From the NCBI GenBank assembly GCA_018266555.1, contig JAFEAF010000019.1:1-64000 (forward strand): DNA of 64,000 nucleotides. Reading direction: 5' to 3'. The notes below the pieces were generated by a model. That model did not search any database and was not told the origin of the DNA. It saw nothing but the letters and a program-made list of their open reading frames with translations. Shown here in pieces: positions 27,028-36,339 of this stretch. The translations under genes were made by a program, and so were the position numbers. The stretch is from Bacteroidota bacterium. GTDB lineage: Bacteria; Bacteroidota; Bacteroidia; Chitinophagales; Chitinophagaceae. Within the stretch, counting starts at the first letter, position 1, and each line of letters starts with the position of its first letter.

Positions 27028-30000
27028 ATGAAACGATTTTATTTTTTAGTCACCCTGGTATTGATGATACTGGCGGCAGGCAGGGTTGTGGCCCAGGACT
27101 TTTCCAATAAAGGAAAAGATTTCTGGGTGGCTTATGGCTATCATGAAATCATGCTTGATGGTGGTAATAAGCAGGAAATGGTGCTTTATTTTGCCACAGA
27201 AGCTGTAACAACAGTTAAAGTGAGTATTCCGGGTCTTGGATACTCTGTAACTTATTCAAATATTCCAGCAAATACTGTCTTTACTTCTAATCCAATACCC
27301 AAAGCAGGAGCTCAGGATGCAAGATTACTAATAGAATCAGTATCTCCGGAAAGTAAAGGCATTCATATTGAAGCCGATCATCCGATCGTTGCTTATGCAC
27401 ATATCTATAATCAAAGTGTTTCCGGAGCTACTATACTTTTCCCGACTAACATATTGGGAAAGGAATACTATTCTGTAAATTATAAAAACATATCTAACAC
27501 ACCCAATGCAAATTGCTGGTTTTATGTTGTGGCTTGCGATACGGGTACTACTACAATAGAAATAACTCCTAGCGCTGCCACGATCAATCATCCTGCCGGA
27601 GTGCCTTTTACTGTAAACCTGACACAGGGCCAGGTTTACAATATAATGGGGCAATTAACCAACAATGTCGGGCCTACTTTTACGGGAGTGGATTTAACGG
27701 GTTCCATAATCAAAAGTATCAGCTCGGTGAATGGAATTTGTAAACGGATTGCGGTTTTTTCCGGAAGCGGCAGGATCAGTATTACTTGTGACGGGGCGTC
27801 ATCATCATCAGATAACTATATGGTGCAGGCATTTCCTAAATCTGCATGGGGGAAATATTACCTTACATCACCTACAGGTGGTCAAATGTCATTTAATTTT
27901 TTTCGGATTTGTGTAACAGATCCAACAACCGTGGTTACCGTGAATGGTGCGCCCATTGGCGTTCCATTGCAAAATAATTTTTATTATGAACTCCCGGTAA
28001 CTGCCTCTCCACAATCTATTCAATCTGATAAGCCCATTTTAGTCGCTCAATATATTACATCACAAGCTGCCTGTGGTAATGGGCCCGACCTGGGTGATCC
28101 CGAAGTAATTTATTTAAGCCCTGTAGAACAAAATATAAATAAAGTTTTATGGAATGCAACACCCAATTACTTAATTCTTCAACATTACTTTAATGTGATA
28201 ATTCCAAATACAGGTACTGCTATCAGTTCATTCAAACTGGATGGTATTTCAATATCACCTTCACTTTTTACTATTCACCCCCAGGCCCCCGGCTATTCCT
28301 ACCTGACACAATCAGTAAGCGTTGGCCAACATATTATTTCTTCCGATTCAGGTTTTAATGCCATTGCTTACGGTTTTGGTAAATTTGAATCCTATGGATA
28401 CAACGCCGGTACCAATGTGAAAGATCTTTACCAGTATGTATCCATTGCGAACCAGTATGGAACTGTAAATTATCCGGCCACATGCAAAAATTCACCTTTC
28501 CGTTTATCCATGACCTTCCCGTATCAGCCTATCCAAATCCGTTGGGACTTCGGAGGATTATTCCCCAATGTTACTTTAACAAACCCGGTTTATGATTCAA
28601 CCTGGATGATAAATGGAAAGCAGTTGTATCTGTATAAAATTACTTCTCCCTTCATCATAAACAATACCGGAACATATCCCATTAAGGTCTTTGCACAAAA
28701 CCCCACACCAGAAGGATGCAGTGGCGAGCAGGAAATTGATTATGATTTGCAGGTTTATGAACCACCACATGCTGATTTTAATTTTACAACTACCGGATGC
28801 GCTACGGATACCATTTTCTTTACAGATAATTCAAACTCCAATGGCAGAACTGCCATTAAATGGAATTGGAATTTTGGTGATTCGGGAATTGACAGTGTGA
28901 AAAACACCAAACACAAATATCTTACACAGGGTACTTATAATGTCAGGCATTCCATCATTACAGATGTAGGCTGTATCTCCGATACAGCATCTAAGATAAT
29001 CACAATAACTGACCCGCCAGTGGCGAAATTCACTGTTTCCGCTCCTAATTGTATTGGAAAAGCCATTACATTTTCAGATAACTCCATTCCAAATCCTGGC
29101 GGCACTCTTGTAAAATGGTATTGGAATTTTGGAGACGGAACACCACAGGTTATTGCCACCAGCAATGGAGCACAAACTCATGTTTATACATCTACCGGTT
29201 CATATAATGTGACTTTAAAAGTAGAAACAACTTCTGGTTGCCAAAGTATGCCTTTTGTATTTCCTGTTACAATTTATCCCAATCCTGTTGCTAATTTTAG
29301 TTTTCCGAATATATGTCTGCCTGCCGGGGCATCTCAATTTACCGATCTCTCAACCATCAGTGATGGATCACAAAGTTTATTTAGTTATTCCTGGAGTTTT
29401 GGAGACGGGGGTAATTCCGTAGTTAAAAATCCATTACATAATTATTCCGGAACCGGGCCTTACAATGCTACTTTAACCGTAACGTCCAATAATGGTTGTA
29501 CTGATGATACAACCCGGCCTGTGAATACCATTTTTGCGGAGCCTGTTGCAGCATTTAATGCGCCTGCTGAAGTTTGTTTTGGCACTCCCGCTAACTTCAA
29601 TGATCAAAGTACTGCAAGCGGTAGCACCATTTCTCAATGGAATTGGGATTTTGGTGATGGCACTACATCCAATGCTCAAAACCCGGTAAAGAATTATTCA
29701 AGTGCAGGAACATACACCGTGAAGTTATCTGTAATTTCTGCCATTGGCTGTTCCACAGTTAATAATATTGCCATAAAAAATATTATTATTAATCCTTTAC
29801 CAACAGCTAATTTTAATTTTTCTACCCCTTCTTGTGAAAATACTGAGATCACTATATCAGATGCTTCCGTTGCCAATGCAGGTAATTTGAACCAATGGAA
29901 CTGGACTTATGGGGATGGGAGCAATGCTGTTCTTTCTTCGGGTAATCCGTTTACACATTATTACGCTGCATCAGGATCATATACTGTAAGCTTGCAGGTG

Positions 30001-31356
30001 AAAAGTGATAAGGGCTGTGCCAGTATTTCAACAATTAAACAACTTATCATAAATCCAAAACCTGTTGCAGGATTTATCTCACCACAAGTTTGTTTGAATG
30101 ATCCGGCAGCTCCATTTACCGATACTTCTCATGTCGTTTCGGGTGCCATTGCCGGATGGAATTGGGATTTTGGAGATGGCAGCAGTTCCATATTGCAAAA
30201 CCCCAATCATACATATTCTGCCGTGGGCAGTTATACAGGTACATTAATAGTTACTTCAAACCAGGGATGTAAAGACACAGTTGCCCAATCATTCACCGTA
30301 AATGGATCTTTACCGCAAGCTGCATTTACAGTTCAAAATGCAAATTCACTATGCAGTAATCAAAATGTAAAACTCACGGATGCTTCTTCCGTAAATTTTG
30401 GGAACCTGATTCGTCTCGAAATTTATTGGGATTACGCTAATGATCCTACTATTAAAACGATAGACAGCACGCCGGTAAAAGGCAGGGTATATTCACATTC
30501 ATATCCTGAATTTAACAGCCCGGCATCTAAAACTTTTACAATACAATATGTAGCCTACTCTGGAATAACCTGTATCAGCACCATAACACAAACCATTACA
30601 TTATTAGCTACACCTCAATTGCAATTTGACCCGGTTAATGAAGTTTGTACAAATGATCCTGCATTTCAAATTACACAAGCACGATTGTTGAATGGCCTTC
30701 CTGGTTCAGGGTCTTTTAGTGGTCCTGGAGTTTCTGCCAGCGGTATATTTAATCCAACTACGGCAGAGGCGGGGTTGCAAACTATCCGTTATACTTATAT
30801 GGGGACTAATGGCTGTGTTAATTTTATGGAACAAATTATTCCTGTAAATCCTACTCCTGTTGCGAACGCCGGCCCAGACAAAGTGGTATTGGAAGGCGGC
30901 TTTGTTACACTTACACCGGTATTGATTAATGGCATTCCGGTTACTTATTTATGGTCACCTTCAACCGGTTTAAATAATCCTAATATTGCAGCAGCAGTTG
31001 CATCACCTACAGAAGATATTACTTATACTTTAACCGTAACATCGGATAAAGGATGTACTACAAACGACCAGGTTTACGTGGAAGTTTTAAAGAAGCCGAA
31101 TATTCCAAATATTTTCAGTCCCAATGGAGACGGAGTGCATGATCAATGGGAAATTCAATATCTCAGCAGTTATCCCGGATGTACAGTGGATATATATAAT
31201 CGTTACGGCCAGTTGATTTTTCATTCAGTTGGATATAACACCCCCTGGGATGGAACAGTGAATGGAAAACAGGTTCCCGTAGGGACTTATTATTACATTG
31301 TTGACCCGAAAAACGGGCGGAGCAAGATGAGTGGTTATGTAGATGTAATACGTTAA
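27028..31356 (+). CDS. Giant PKD-repeat adhesin with type IX sorting domain
   Basis: A 1442-residue secreted surface protein. A signal peptide (1-22, ending RVVAQ) is followed by an IgGFc-binding-like N-terminal region (about 25-450; NKGKDFWVAYGYHE, IIVAYAH-type strands). Six PKD domains follow, each with a WxWxFGDG-type loop near residues 612, 697, 786, 871, 957 and 1044, spaced about 87 residues. After two more beta domains the protein ends in the gliding-motility-associated C-terminal domain (from about 1358: IPNIFSPNGDGVHDQWEI, then VDIYNRYGQLIF and PVGTYYYIVD). This tail directs export by the type IX system (type B). The next gene, two bases on, encodes its PorP/SprF-like partner. Confidence 0.9.
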   Translation: MKRFYFLVTLVLMILAAGRVVAQDFSNKGKDFWVAYGYHEIMLDGGNKQEMVLYFATEAVTTVKVSIPGLGYSVTYSNIPANTVFTSNPIPKAGAQDARLLIESVSPESKGIHIEADHPIVAYAHIYNQSVSGATILFPTNILGKEYYSVNYKNISNTPNANCWFYVVACDTGTTTIEITPSAATINHPAGVPFTVNLTQGQVYNIMGQLTNNVGPTFTGVDLTGSIIKSISSVNGICKRIAVFSGSGRISITCDGASSSSDNYMVQAFPKSAWGKYYLTSPTGGQMSFNFFRICVTDPTTVVTVNGAPIGVPLQNNFYYELPVTASPQSIQSDKPILVAQYITSQAACGNGPDLGDPEVIYLSPVEQNINKVLWNATPNYLILQHYFNVIIPNTGTAISSFKLDGISISPSLFTIHPQAPGYSYLTQSVSVGQHIISSDSGFNAIAYGFGKFESYGYNAGTNVKDLYQYVSIANQYGTVNYPATCKNSPFRLSMTFPYQPIQIRWDFGGLFPNVTLTNPVYDSTWMINGKQLYLYKITSPFIINNTGTYPIKVFAQNPTPEGCSGEQEIDYDLQVYEPPHADFNFTTTGCATDTIFFTDNSNSNGRTAIKWNWNFGDSGIDSVKNTKHKYLTQGTYNVRHSIITDVGCISDTASKIITITDPPVAKFTVSAPNCIGKAITFSDNSIPNPGGTLVKWYWNFGDGTPQVIATSNGAQTHVYTSTGSYNVTLKVETTSGCQSMPFVFPVTIYPNPVANFSFPNICLPAGASQFTDLSTISDGSQSLFSYSWSFGDGGNSVVKNPLHNYSGTGPYNATLTVTSNNGCTDDTTRPVNTIFAEPVAAFNAPAEVCFGTPANFNDQSTASGSTISQWNWDFGDGTTSNAQNPVKNYSSAGTYTVKLSVISAIGCSTVNNIAIKNIIINPLPTANFNFSTPSCENTEITISDASVANAGNLNQWNWTYGDGSNAVLSSGNPFTHYYAASGSYTVSLQVKSDKGCASISTIKQLIINPKPVAGFISPQVCLNDPAAPFTDTSHVVSGAIAGWNWDFGDGSSSILQNPNHTYSAVGSYTGTLIVTSNQGCKDTVAQSFTVNGSLPQAAFTVQNANSLCSNQNVKLTDASSVNFGNLIRLEIYWDYANDPTIKTIDSTPVKGRVYSHSYPEFNSPASKTFTIQYVAYSGITCISTITQTITLLATPQLQFDPVNEVCTNDPAFQITQARLLNGLPGSGSFSGPGVSASGIFNPTTAEAGLQTIRYTYMGTNGCVNFMEQIIPVNPTPVANAGPDKVVLEGGFVTLTPVLINGIPVTYLWSPSTGLNNPNIAAAVASPTEDITYTLTVTSDKGCTTNDQVYVEVLKKPNIPNIFSPNGDGVHDQWEIQYLSSYPGCTVDIYNRYGQLIFHSVGYNTPWDGTVNGKQVPVGTYYYIVDPKNGRSKMSGYVDVIR

Positions 31357-31358
31357 TA

Positions 31359-32396
31359 ATGAAAAAAAATCTTCTAACGCTGTTGGTAATGTTTGTTGTG
31401 ATGGATGTTTTCTCACAACAGCGGCCTCAATATACCCAATACATTCTTAATAATTATATATTGAACCCGGCATTGAGCGGGATTGAGAACTATACGGATC
31501 TGAAAATTAGCGGGAGAGATCAATGGGTGGGCTTGAATGGTGCACCAAAGACAGCATATTTAACAATTCAAGGCCCGCTCGGGAAAAAGGATTATCGCAC
31601 TTCAGCTACTTCATTTGAAATTCCTGGTGACAACCCAAGAGGAAAAGCCTATTGGGAAAATTATACAGCAGCAGAACCACATCATGGAATCGGGCTGGTT
31701 GTAGTCAATGACCGAACAGGAAGCTTTAACCGTTTCAGCGCTGCGGGCACTTATGCTTATCATATTGGATTAAATCCTACCACGAATCTTGCAGCAGGAT
31801 TCTCTGCCGGTATAACCATCGTCAGTATAGATAAATCAAAAAATGATTTTGGAAATGGTGATCCAAGTGACCCCGCCACCGGCTCAGCATTGAATGGTGA
31901 ATTGAACCGGATTCGCCCGGATATAGCCGCTGGCCTTTGGTTATATTCCCGTGATTATTTTATTGGCTTATCAGCTCAGCAAATAGTTCCTCAGAAATTG
32001 GCATTTGTAGATGATGCAGCTATTATCACCAAAGGAAGATTGATCCCTCATACATTTTTGACAGCTGGTTATCGCTTTTTATTAAATGATGATATCAATG
32101 CTATCCCATCTATCATGCTGAAATATGTAAAAGGGACATCCACTCATGATTTCCAGGTGGAAACCAATTTGAAATTGCAATACCGTGATCTTTTCTGGGT
32201 GGGTGGAAGTTATCGTTACGAAGATGGTTATGCAGCAATGCTTGGTGTCAATGTGGGTAATACTTTTAATGTCGGATATTCATTTGACTTTACGCATACA
32301 GCCTTACGAACGGTTAGCAACGGCACTCATGAAATTGTACTTGGATTCCTGCTCGGGAATAAATATAGTGAGAAATGTCCAAGGTGCAATTGGTAA
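31359..32396 (+). CDS. PorP/SprF-family type IX secretion membrane protein
   Basis: A 345-residue outer-membrane protein of the PorP/SprF family. It has a signal peptide (1-19, ending DVFSQ), the family start QRPQYTQYILNNYILNPALSG, and the central motifs GIGLVVVNDRTG and HDFQVETNLKLQYRD. It ends in a CPRCNW tail; CPR-type ends are common in this family. SprF helps export and attach the SprB adhesin in Flavobacterium, and paralogues often follow their own adhesin gene. Here the start codon follows the adhesin stop by two bases, so the two are translationally coupled. A dedicated partner role is inferred from this layout. Confidence 0.9.
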   Translation: MKKNLLTLLVMFVVMDVFSQQRPQYTQYILNNYILNPALSGIENYTDLKISGRDQWVGLNGAPKTAYLTIQGPLGKKDYRTSATSFEIPGDNPRGKAYWENYTAAEPHHGIGLVVVNDRTGSFNRFSAAGTYAYHIGLNPTTNLAAGFSAGITIVSIDKSKNDFGNGDPSDPATGSALNGELNRIRPDIAAGLWLYSRDYFIGLSAQQIVPQKLAFVDDAAIITKGRLIPHTFLTAGYRFLLNDDINAIPSIMLKYVKGTSTHDFQVETNLKLQYRDLFWVGGSYRYEDGYAAMLGVNVGNTFNVGYSFDFTHTALRTVSNGTHEIVLGFLLGNKYSEKCPRCNW

Positions 32397-32417
32397 TGGA
32401 GCCGGATGATGTAACAC

Positions 32418-34151
32418 TCAAAGATGAATGATCTTTTTGCTGCGGACGCCTTTAATAGTTTCCAGCATTTTCTGAACTTCAACTTTATGTTCCTGGATAA
32501 GTTTTAGCGTAATATCGCTATCCGGAATTCCTTTTTGGTTATTTTCGTTAAGTTGCTGCTCAAGCTTATCAAGATTCATAACAACTTCTGCATAGACTTT
32601 TTGAAGACTGTCTAATTTTATTTCATACACTGCTTTTCCTAATTGCTCATTGATATGATCCCAGTTAATCTGATCATATGCCAAACTGAGTTTATTTTTC
32701 CATTTTGCAAGATTTATTTTGGAAAACTCTTTTATATAAGCTCCCTTTAATTGATCTTTTTCATTTGTGGTCATGGCATCAGCAATATCTTTTTCCATTG
32801 ACTTCCATTGGCTTTCCTGTAACACCTCTTTGGATTTTGACAGTGCATTATCAATCTGGGCTAATTGGTATGATTTTAATTTAGGAGCTTCAATGACCGG
32901 ATGGTAATTTACATTAAGAAAAAGAGGGGCTGCTTGTTTGGAAACATCCGGGCTTAGAATTACCGGGTGATTATTTTTTGCAAAGGATTCAGTTTTATTT
33001 TCATCAGCTTTTTTCGCCTTAAGACTGTTTTCATCAGCTACTGCCACCTGTTTTGCAGCATTTTCTTTATTCTGTTTTTTCTCATTATTTAATTCATCTC
33101 CGGCCAGGAATAAATAGGGGGATGTAAGGTTATGAAATACTACCCGATTTTTTTGTTCGTTTGTTGCAGAGGGTTTTGAAAAAATCAACAAGGCATTTAT
33201 TGCAATGACACAAAGTAAACCAGCCATCAGGCCTGCCATCTTATTAAACGAAAATATTTTTTCTTTATGTGTGCCTATAATTAATTCTATTCGTTGAATG
33301 AGATCATGCTTTTTCCCAGACGCTGCTAAGGCCAAAGAACGGCTCTGTCGATTCGCTTTTTCCAAAACTAACAGGGCAGAAGCATAACCGTGAGGATCGT
33401 ATTGAAACTGTACCACCATTTCATCACAGCTTTTTTCCCTTTCACGCTCAATGGTTTTTACAAATGCTTTTACAAATGGATTAAAATAAAGTATGGTCTG
33501 AATAAAATTTATTATGAGATTGATCAGGTAATCATTCCGACGTATATGTGACAATTCATGAAGAAGGACTGCTTCTAATTGCTGCGGTGTCAAATTATTG
33601 ATTGCGGCAATCGGAACCAGGATGATTGGTTTCAAAAATCCGATAGTTACCGGCGAACTGATTTTTTCAGAAATCCAGATATGAATCGGCTTTTTAATTC
33701 CCATTAGGGCAACTACATTTTTCACAAAAATTCTCCAATCCACTTCGATCTTTTTTAGCCCTTCTGTGCGGATGAACTGTACAAACCGATAATTCCTGAT
33801 AAATTGAATGACAGGCAATATCAAAAGAATGAGATACACTATAGAGGCAAATGGCAATGTGGTATGAAGCCAGTTATATATTCTTTCATCAGAAGCAGCT
33901 CTGGTAATTGCCGGTGAAGTTATCACATCTTCATTGGTTTGGGTCAACGTGGAAACAAATGTTACAACGAACCAGGTAAATCCGGATAACAAGAGTGCTG
34001 CTGCCATTGCAGTTTTGTAAGATGGCTTCTTTATTTTAAATAAAAAAGTTAGCACTTGGAATAGTATCCATAAAAAAGCTATTTGCCAAAGGCTATTTAA
34101 AATAGCCCATCCCAACGCTTGCATAAATCCTGATTCAACGAATGCAGTCAT
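32418..34151 (-). CDS. BlaR1/MecR1-type M56 sensor peptidase
   Basis: A 577-residue membrane-bound sensor with a cytoplasmic zinc peptidase. N-terminal membrane helices (about 10-40, 45-70, 100-120) flank the M56 domain with HELSHIRRNDY (H198, E199, H202) and the downstream REREKSCDEMV. One more helix follows at about 300-320. The C-terminal 250 residues are charged and helical, not the penicillin-binding domain of staphylococcal BlaR1, so the signal may not be a beta-lactam. In the family the peptidase is activated by the signal and leads to cleavage of the BlaI repressor, which is encoded just upstream with a two-base gap. Confidence 0.9.
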   Translation of the reverse strand: MTAFVESGFMQALGWAILNSLWQIAFLWILFQVLTFLFKIKKPSYKTAMAAALLLSGFTWFVVTFVSTLTQTNEDVITSPAITRAASDERIYNWLHTTLPFASIVYLILLILPVIQFIRNYRFVQFIRTEGLKKIEVDWRIFVKNVVALMGIKKPIHIWISEKISSPVTIGFLKPIILVPIAAINNLTPQQLEAVLLHELSHIRRNDYLINLIINFIQTILYFNPFVKAFVKTIEREREKSCDEMVVQFQYDPHGYASALLVLEKANRQSRSLALAASGKKHDLIQRIELIIGTHKEKIFSFNKMAGLMAGLLCVIAINALLIFSKPSATNEQKNRVVFHNLTSPYLFLAGDELNNEKKQNKENAAKQVAVADENSLKAKKADENKTESFAKNNHPVILSPDVSKQAAPLFLNVNYHPVIEAPKLKSYQLAQIDNALSKSKEVLQESQWKSMEKDIADAMTTNEKDQLKGAYIKEFSKINLAKWKNKLSLAYDQINWDHINEQLGKAVYEIKLDSLQKVYAEVVMNLDKLEQQLNENNQKGIPDSDITLKLIQEHKVEVQKMLETIKGVRSKKIIHL

Positions 34152-34153
34152 GG

Positions 34154-34543
34154 TTATTGTTTTTTAAGGTCATCCAGTAATGCCTGTATCTTCTCAATTT
34201 CTTCCGGGGTTGCTTTATGATTATCATCACCCAATGCCTGTATAACTAATTGAGTAGGTGATCCACCAAACAAGTTATCAATCATCTTACTTAATAAATG
34301 TTTTTGTGTTTTTTCCTTGTTCACAGCCGCCTGGTACACATGTGTACGCATGGAATCGTCTCTTTTAACTAAACCCTTTTCATGCATAATCTGCATCAGT
34401 TTTAGGGTAGTCGTATAGCCGGCATCTTTTGTTTTTGATAATTCTTCATGCACTTCACGAACCGTTGCCAAACCTTTTGTCCAAAGGATTTGTAAGATTT
34501 CGAGCTCGCTTTCAGTGGGCTTAATGATTCTTGAGTTTGACAT
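34154..34543 (-). CDS. BlaI/MecI-type repressor
   Basis: A 129-residue winged-helix repressor of the BlaI/MecI/CopY family. The recognition part is TESELEILQILWTKGLATVREVHEEL (about 8-33) with a wing at DAGYTTTLKLMQIMHEKGLVKR; the C-terminal half is a helical dimerisation domain. Members bind palindromes in their own promoter as dimers and are released by cleavage through the partner BlaR1 peptidase, encoded next. A matching palindrome lies in its promoter at 34568-34587. No beta-lactamase gene is adjacent, so the targets are unknown. Confidence 0.9.
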   Translation of the reverse strand: MSNSRIIKPTESELEILQILWTKGLATVREVHEELSKTKDAGYTTTLKLMQIMHEKGLVKRDDSMRTHVYQAAVNKEKTQKHLLSKMIDNLFGGSPTQLVIQALGDDNHKATPEEIEKIQALLDDLKKQ

Positions 34544-34563
34544 ATTCAGGTGATTTTGTGCAC

Positions 34564-34598
34564 CGAATATACGACTATTTTCGTATAGTAATCAAAAA
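34564..34598 (-). promoter_or_regulatory. blaI promoter with palindromic operator in the spacer
   Basis: On the minus strand a TTTTTG (34598-34593) is followed after 21 bases by TATATTCG (34571-34564), close to the Bacteroidota -33/-7 pair. Between and overlapping them lies the palindrome TATACGA-N6-TCGTATA (34568-34587), with perfect 7-bp arms. A repressor bound there would block RNA polymerase, as expected for BlaI autoregulation. The start codon at 34543 lies 20 bases beyond the -7 box. Confidence 0.7.
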
Positions 34599-34778
34599 CT
34601 AACTATATTTAATTTTTATTAACAGTCATTAACCTTAGACGTATTGGAAAGCTGACAGGTTACAAAGAAGCTGATTCAGGTTTTGTGTAATGTTTAAAGC
34701 CAGAAGACGAATGCTGAGAGGTCAGACAGCCGAAACATTTCTGTGTTTTATGATATCAAAAGTATTGCAGGTGATTAT

Positions 34779-35195
34779 TTAAAAGCGTTCTTGATCAGTG
34801 AAAAAGAAATTGCTTTCAAATTGCGCATTCGCATCGCTGTCGCTGCCATGAATAGCATTTTCTCCCACAGAGCCTGCATACAGTTTACGAATGGTTCCTT
34901 CAGACGCTTTTGAAGGATCGGTAGCACCGATCAGGTCTCTGAATTCTTCCACAGCATTTTCTTTAATTAATATTGCTGCAATGATGGGGCCGCTGCTCAT
35001 GAAACTTACCAATTCCTGGTAAAAAGGACGTTCCTTATGGATAGCATAAAATTCACCGGCTTTTTCCGGCGTCAGCCTGGTTAATTTCATTGCAGAAATA
35101 TGAAAACCTGCTTTGATGATACGATCTAAAATAATTCCCGAATACCCGTTTTTCACCGCATCGGGTTTGATCATAGTGAATGTTTGATTACTCAT
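34779..35195 (-). CDS. ndk: Nucleoside diphosphate kinase
   Basis: A 138-residue enzyme, the usual length, that moves the gamma phosphate of ATP to nucleoside diphosphates through a phospho-histidine. The family motifs are all present: [11 protein letters not shown] at the start, the [10 protein letters not shown] strand, [19 protein letters not shown] and the active-site NAIHGSDS with H116. It is a single gene, divergent from the NrnA-type gene, with a -7 box TACTTTTG (35228-35221 on the minus strand) 25 bases before the start. Confidence 0.97.
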   Translation of the reverse strand: MSNQTFTMIKPDAVKNGYSGIILDRIIKAGFHISAMKLTRLTPEKAGEFYAIHKERPFYQELVSFMSSGPIIAAILIKENAVEEFRDLIGATDPSKASEGTIRKLYAGSVGENAIHGSDSDANAQFESNFFFTDQERF

Positions 35196-35220
35196 AGTTA
35201 CATTTCGTTTTTTAGCGCCG

Positions 35221-35228
35221 CAAAAGTA
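35221..35228 (-). promoter_or_regulatory. -7 box of ndk
   Basis: Minus-strand TACTTTTG fits TAnnTTTG exactly, 25 bases upstream of the ndk start. No convincing -33 TTTG is seen at the usual distance. Confidence 0.5.
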
Positions 35229-35307
35229 AGCGAAACCTGCCGGTTTATTAATTTATTTCAGAAAGTATTTACAGTAAAACAGAATCCAAAACAAGGAAGT
35301 CTTTCCT

Positions 35308-35315
35308 TACCTTCG
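35308..35315 (+). promoter_or_regulatory. -7 box of the nrnA-type gene
   Basis: TACCTTCG differs from TAnnTTTG at one position and ends 10 bases before the ATG at 35326, implying a very short leader. Confidence 0.4.
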
Positions 35316-35325
35316 CAGCCATTTT

Positions 35326-36333
35326 ATGAAACCTGTTGAAGAAATATTTCCGTTACTCAGCCAACCTCGTAACATTGTTATTACGACGCATCAGAAACCG
35401 GATGCAGATGCAATGGGCGCTTCACTCGCTTTGAAACTTTTCCTGGAACAGTTTGGGCATGGAATAACAGTGATTTCTCCGACAAATTGGGCTTCATGGG
35501 TTAGTTGGATGCCAGGTTGTAATGAAGTGTTGGACTTTGAATCGGATAAAGAAAAAGCAGAAAAGGCGCTGAACAATGCTGAATGGCTTTTTTGTCTTGA
35601 CTTCAACACTTTAAGCCGTACCAAAACCATGTCGGAAAAATTAAAACAATTGAAATGCATTAAAATATTAATTGATCATCACCAGGAGCCAGATTTAGAA
35701 TCATTTGATTTTGGAAAGAGCGCTACGGAAAAAAGCTCTACCTGTGAAATGATTTATGATTTTATTATTCAATCCGGACATAGTAATAAAATTAATGAAG
35801 AAATCAGTGAATGTATTTATGCCGGGGTGGTGGGAGACACCGGCTCTTTTCGCTTTCCTTCTGCCCATTCCGGCGTGCACCATTTAGTAGCTGAACTGAA
35901 ATCACGTGGATTCAATCACACGAAAGTGCACGAAGCCTTGTATGATAATTTTTTAGAAAACCGACTCCGTTTTATAGGGTATGTTTTACTAAACCGGATG
36001 GAAGTTTTTTATGAATACAATACTGCATTAATCGCCATACCAAAAACTGATTTATTACGATTTAATATAAAAACCGGCGATACAGAAGGGCTTGTAAATT
36101 TTCCTCAGACCATCCAGGGTATAAAATTAGTTGCAATTGTAATTGACAGGGATGAAGAACGCAAATGGAGTTTCCGAAGTAAAGGCGATTTTGATTGCAA
36201 TGCATTTGCCCGGAAATATTTTAATGGCGGCGGTCATTTTGCTGCATCTGGTGGGCACAGTAGCGATGCGCTGGATGTAACAGTAAAGAAATTCATTGTG
36301 GCAATGAAAGAAAACAAATCACAACTACAATAA
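35326..36333 (+). CDS. nrnA: DHH phosphoesterase, NrnA-type oligoribonuclease/pAp phosphatase
   Basis: A 335-residue DHH/DHHA1 phosphoesterase. Motif I is THQKPDADAMGAS (21-33), motif III is DHH (117-119) in ILIDHHQEPD, motif IV is GDTGSFRFPSAH, and the DHHA1 part ends with NGGGHFAASGG. NrnA degrades short RNA oligonucleotides and 3'-phosphoadenosine 5'-phosphate with Mn. The length matches the family. It is followed after six bases by the FKBP lipoprotein gene, so the two form an operon. Confidence 0.9.
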   Translation: MKPVEEIFPLLSQPRNIVITTHQKPDADAMGASLALKLFLEQFGHGITVISPTNWASWVSWMPGCNEVLDFESDKEKAEKALNNAEWLFCLDFNTLSRTKTMSEKLKQLKCIKILIDHHQEPDLESFDFGKSATEKSSTCEMIYDFIIQSGHSNKINEEISECIYAGVVGDTGSFRFPSAHSGVHHLVAELKSRGFNHTKVHEALYDNFLENRLRFIGYVLLNRMEVFYEYNTALIAIPKTDLLRFNIKTGDTEGLVNFPQTIQGIKLVAIVIDRDEERKWSFRSKGDFDCNAFARKYFNGGGHFAASGGHSSDALDVTVKKFIVAMKENKSQLQ

Positions 36334-36339
36334 ACAAAT

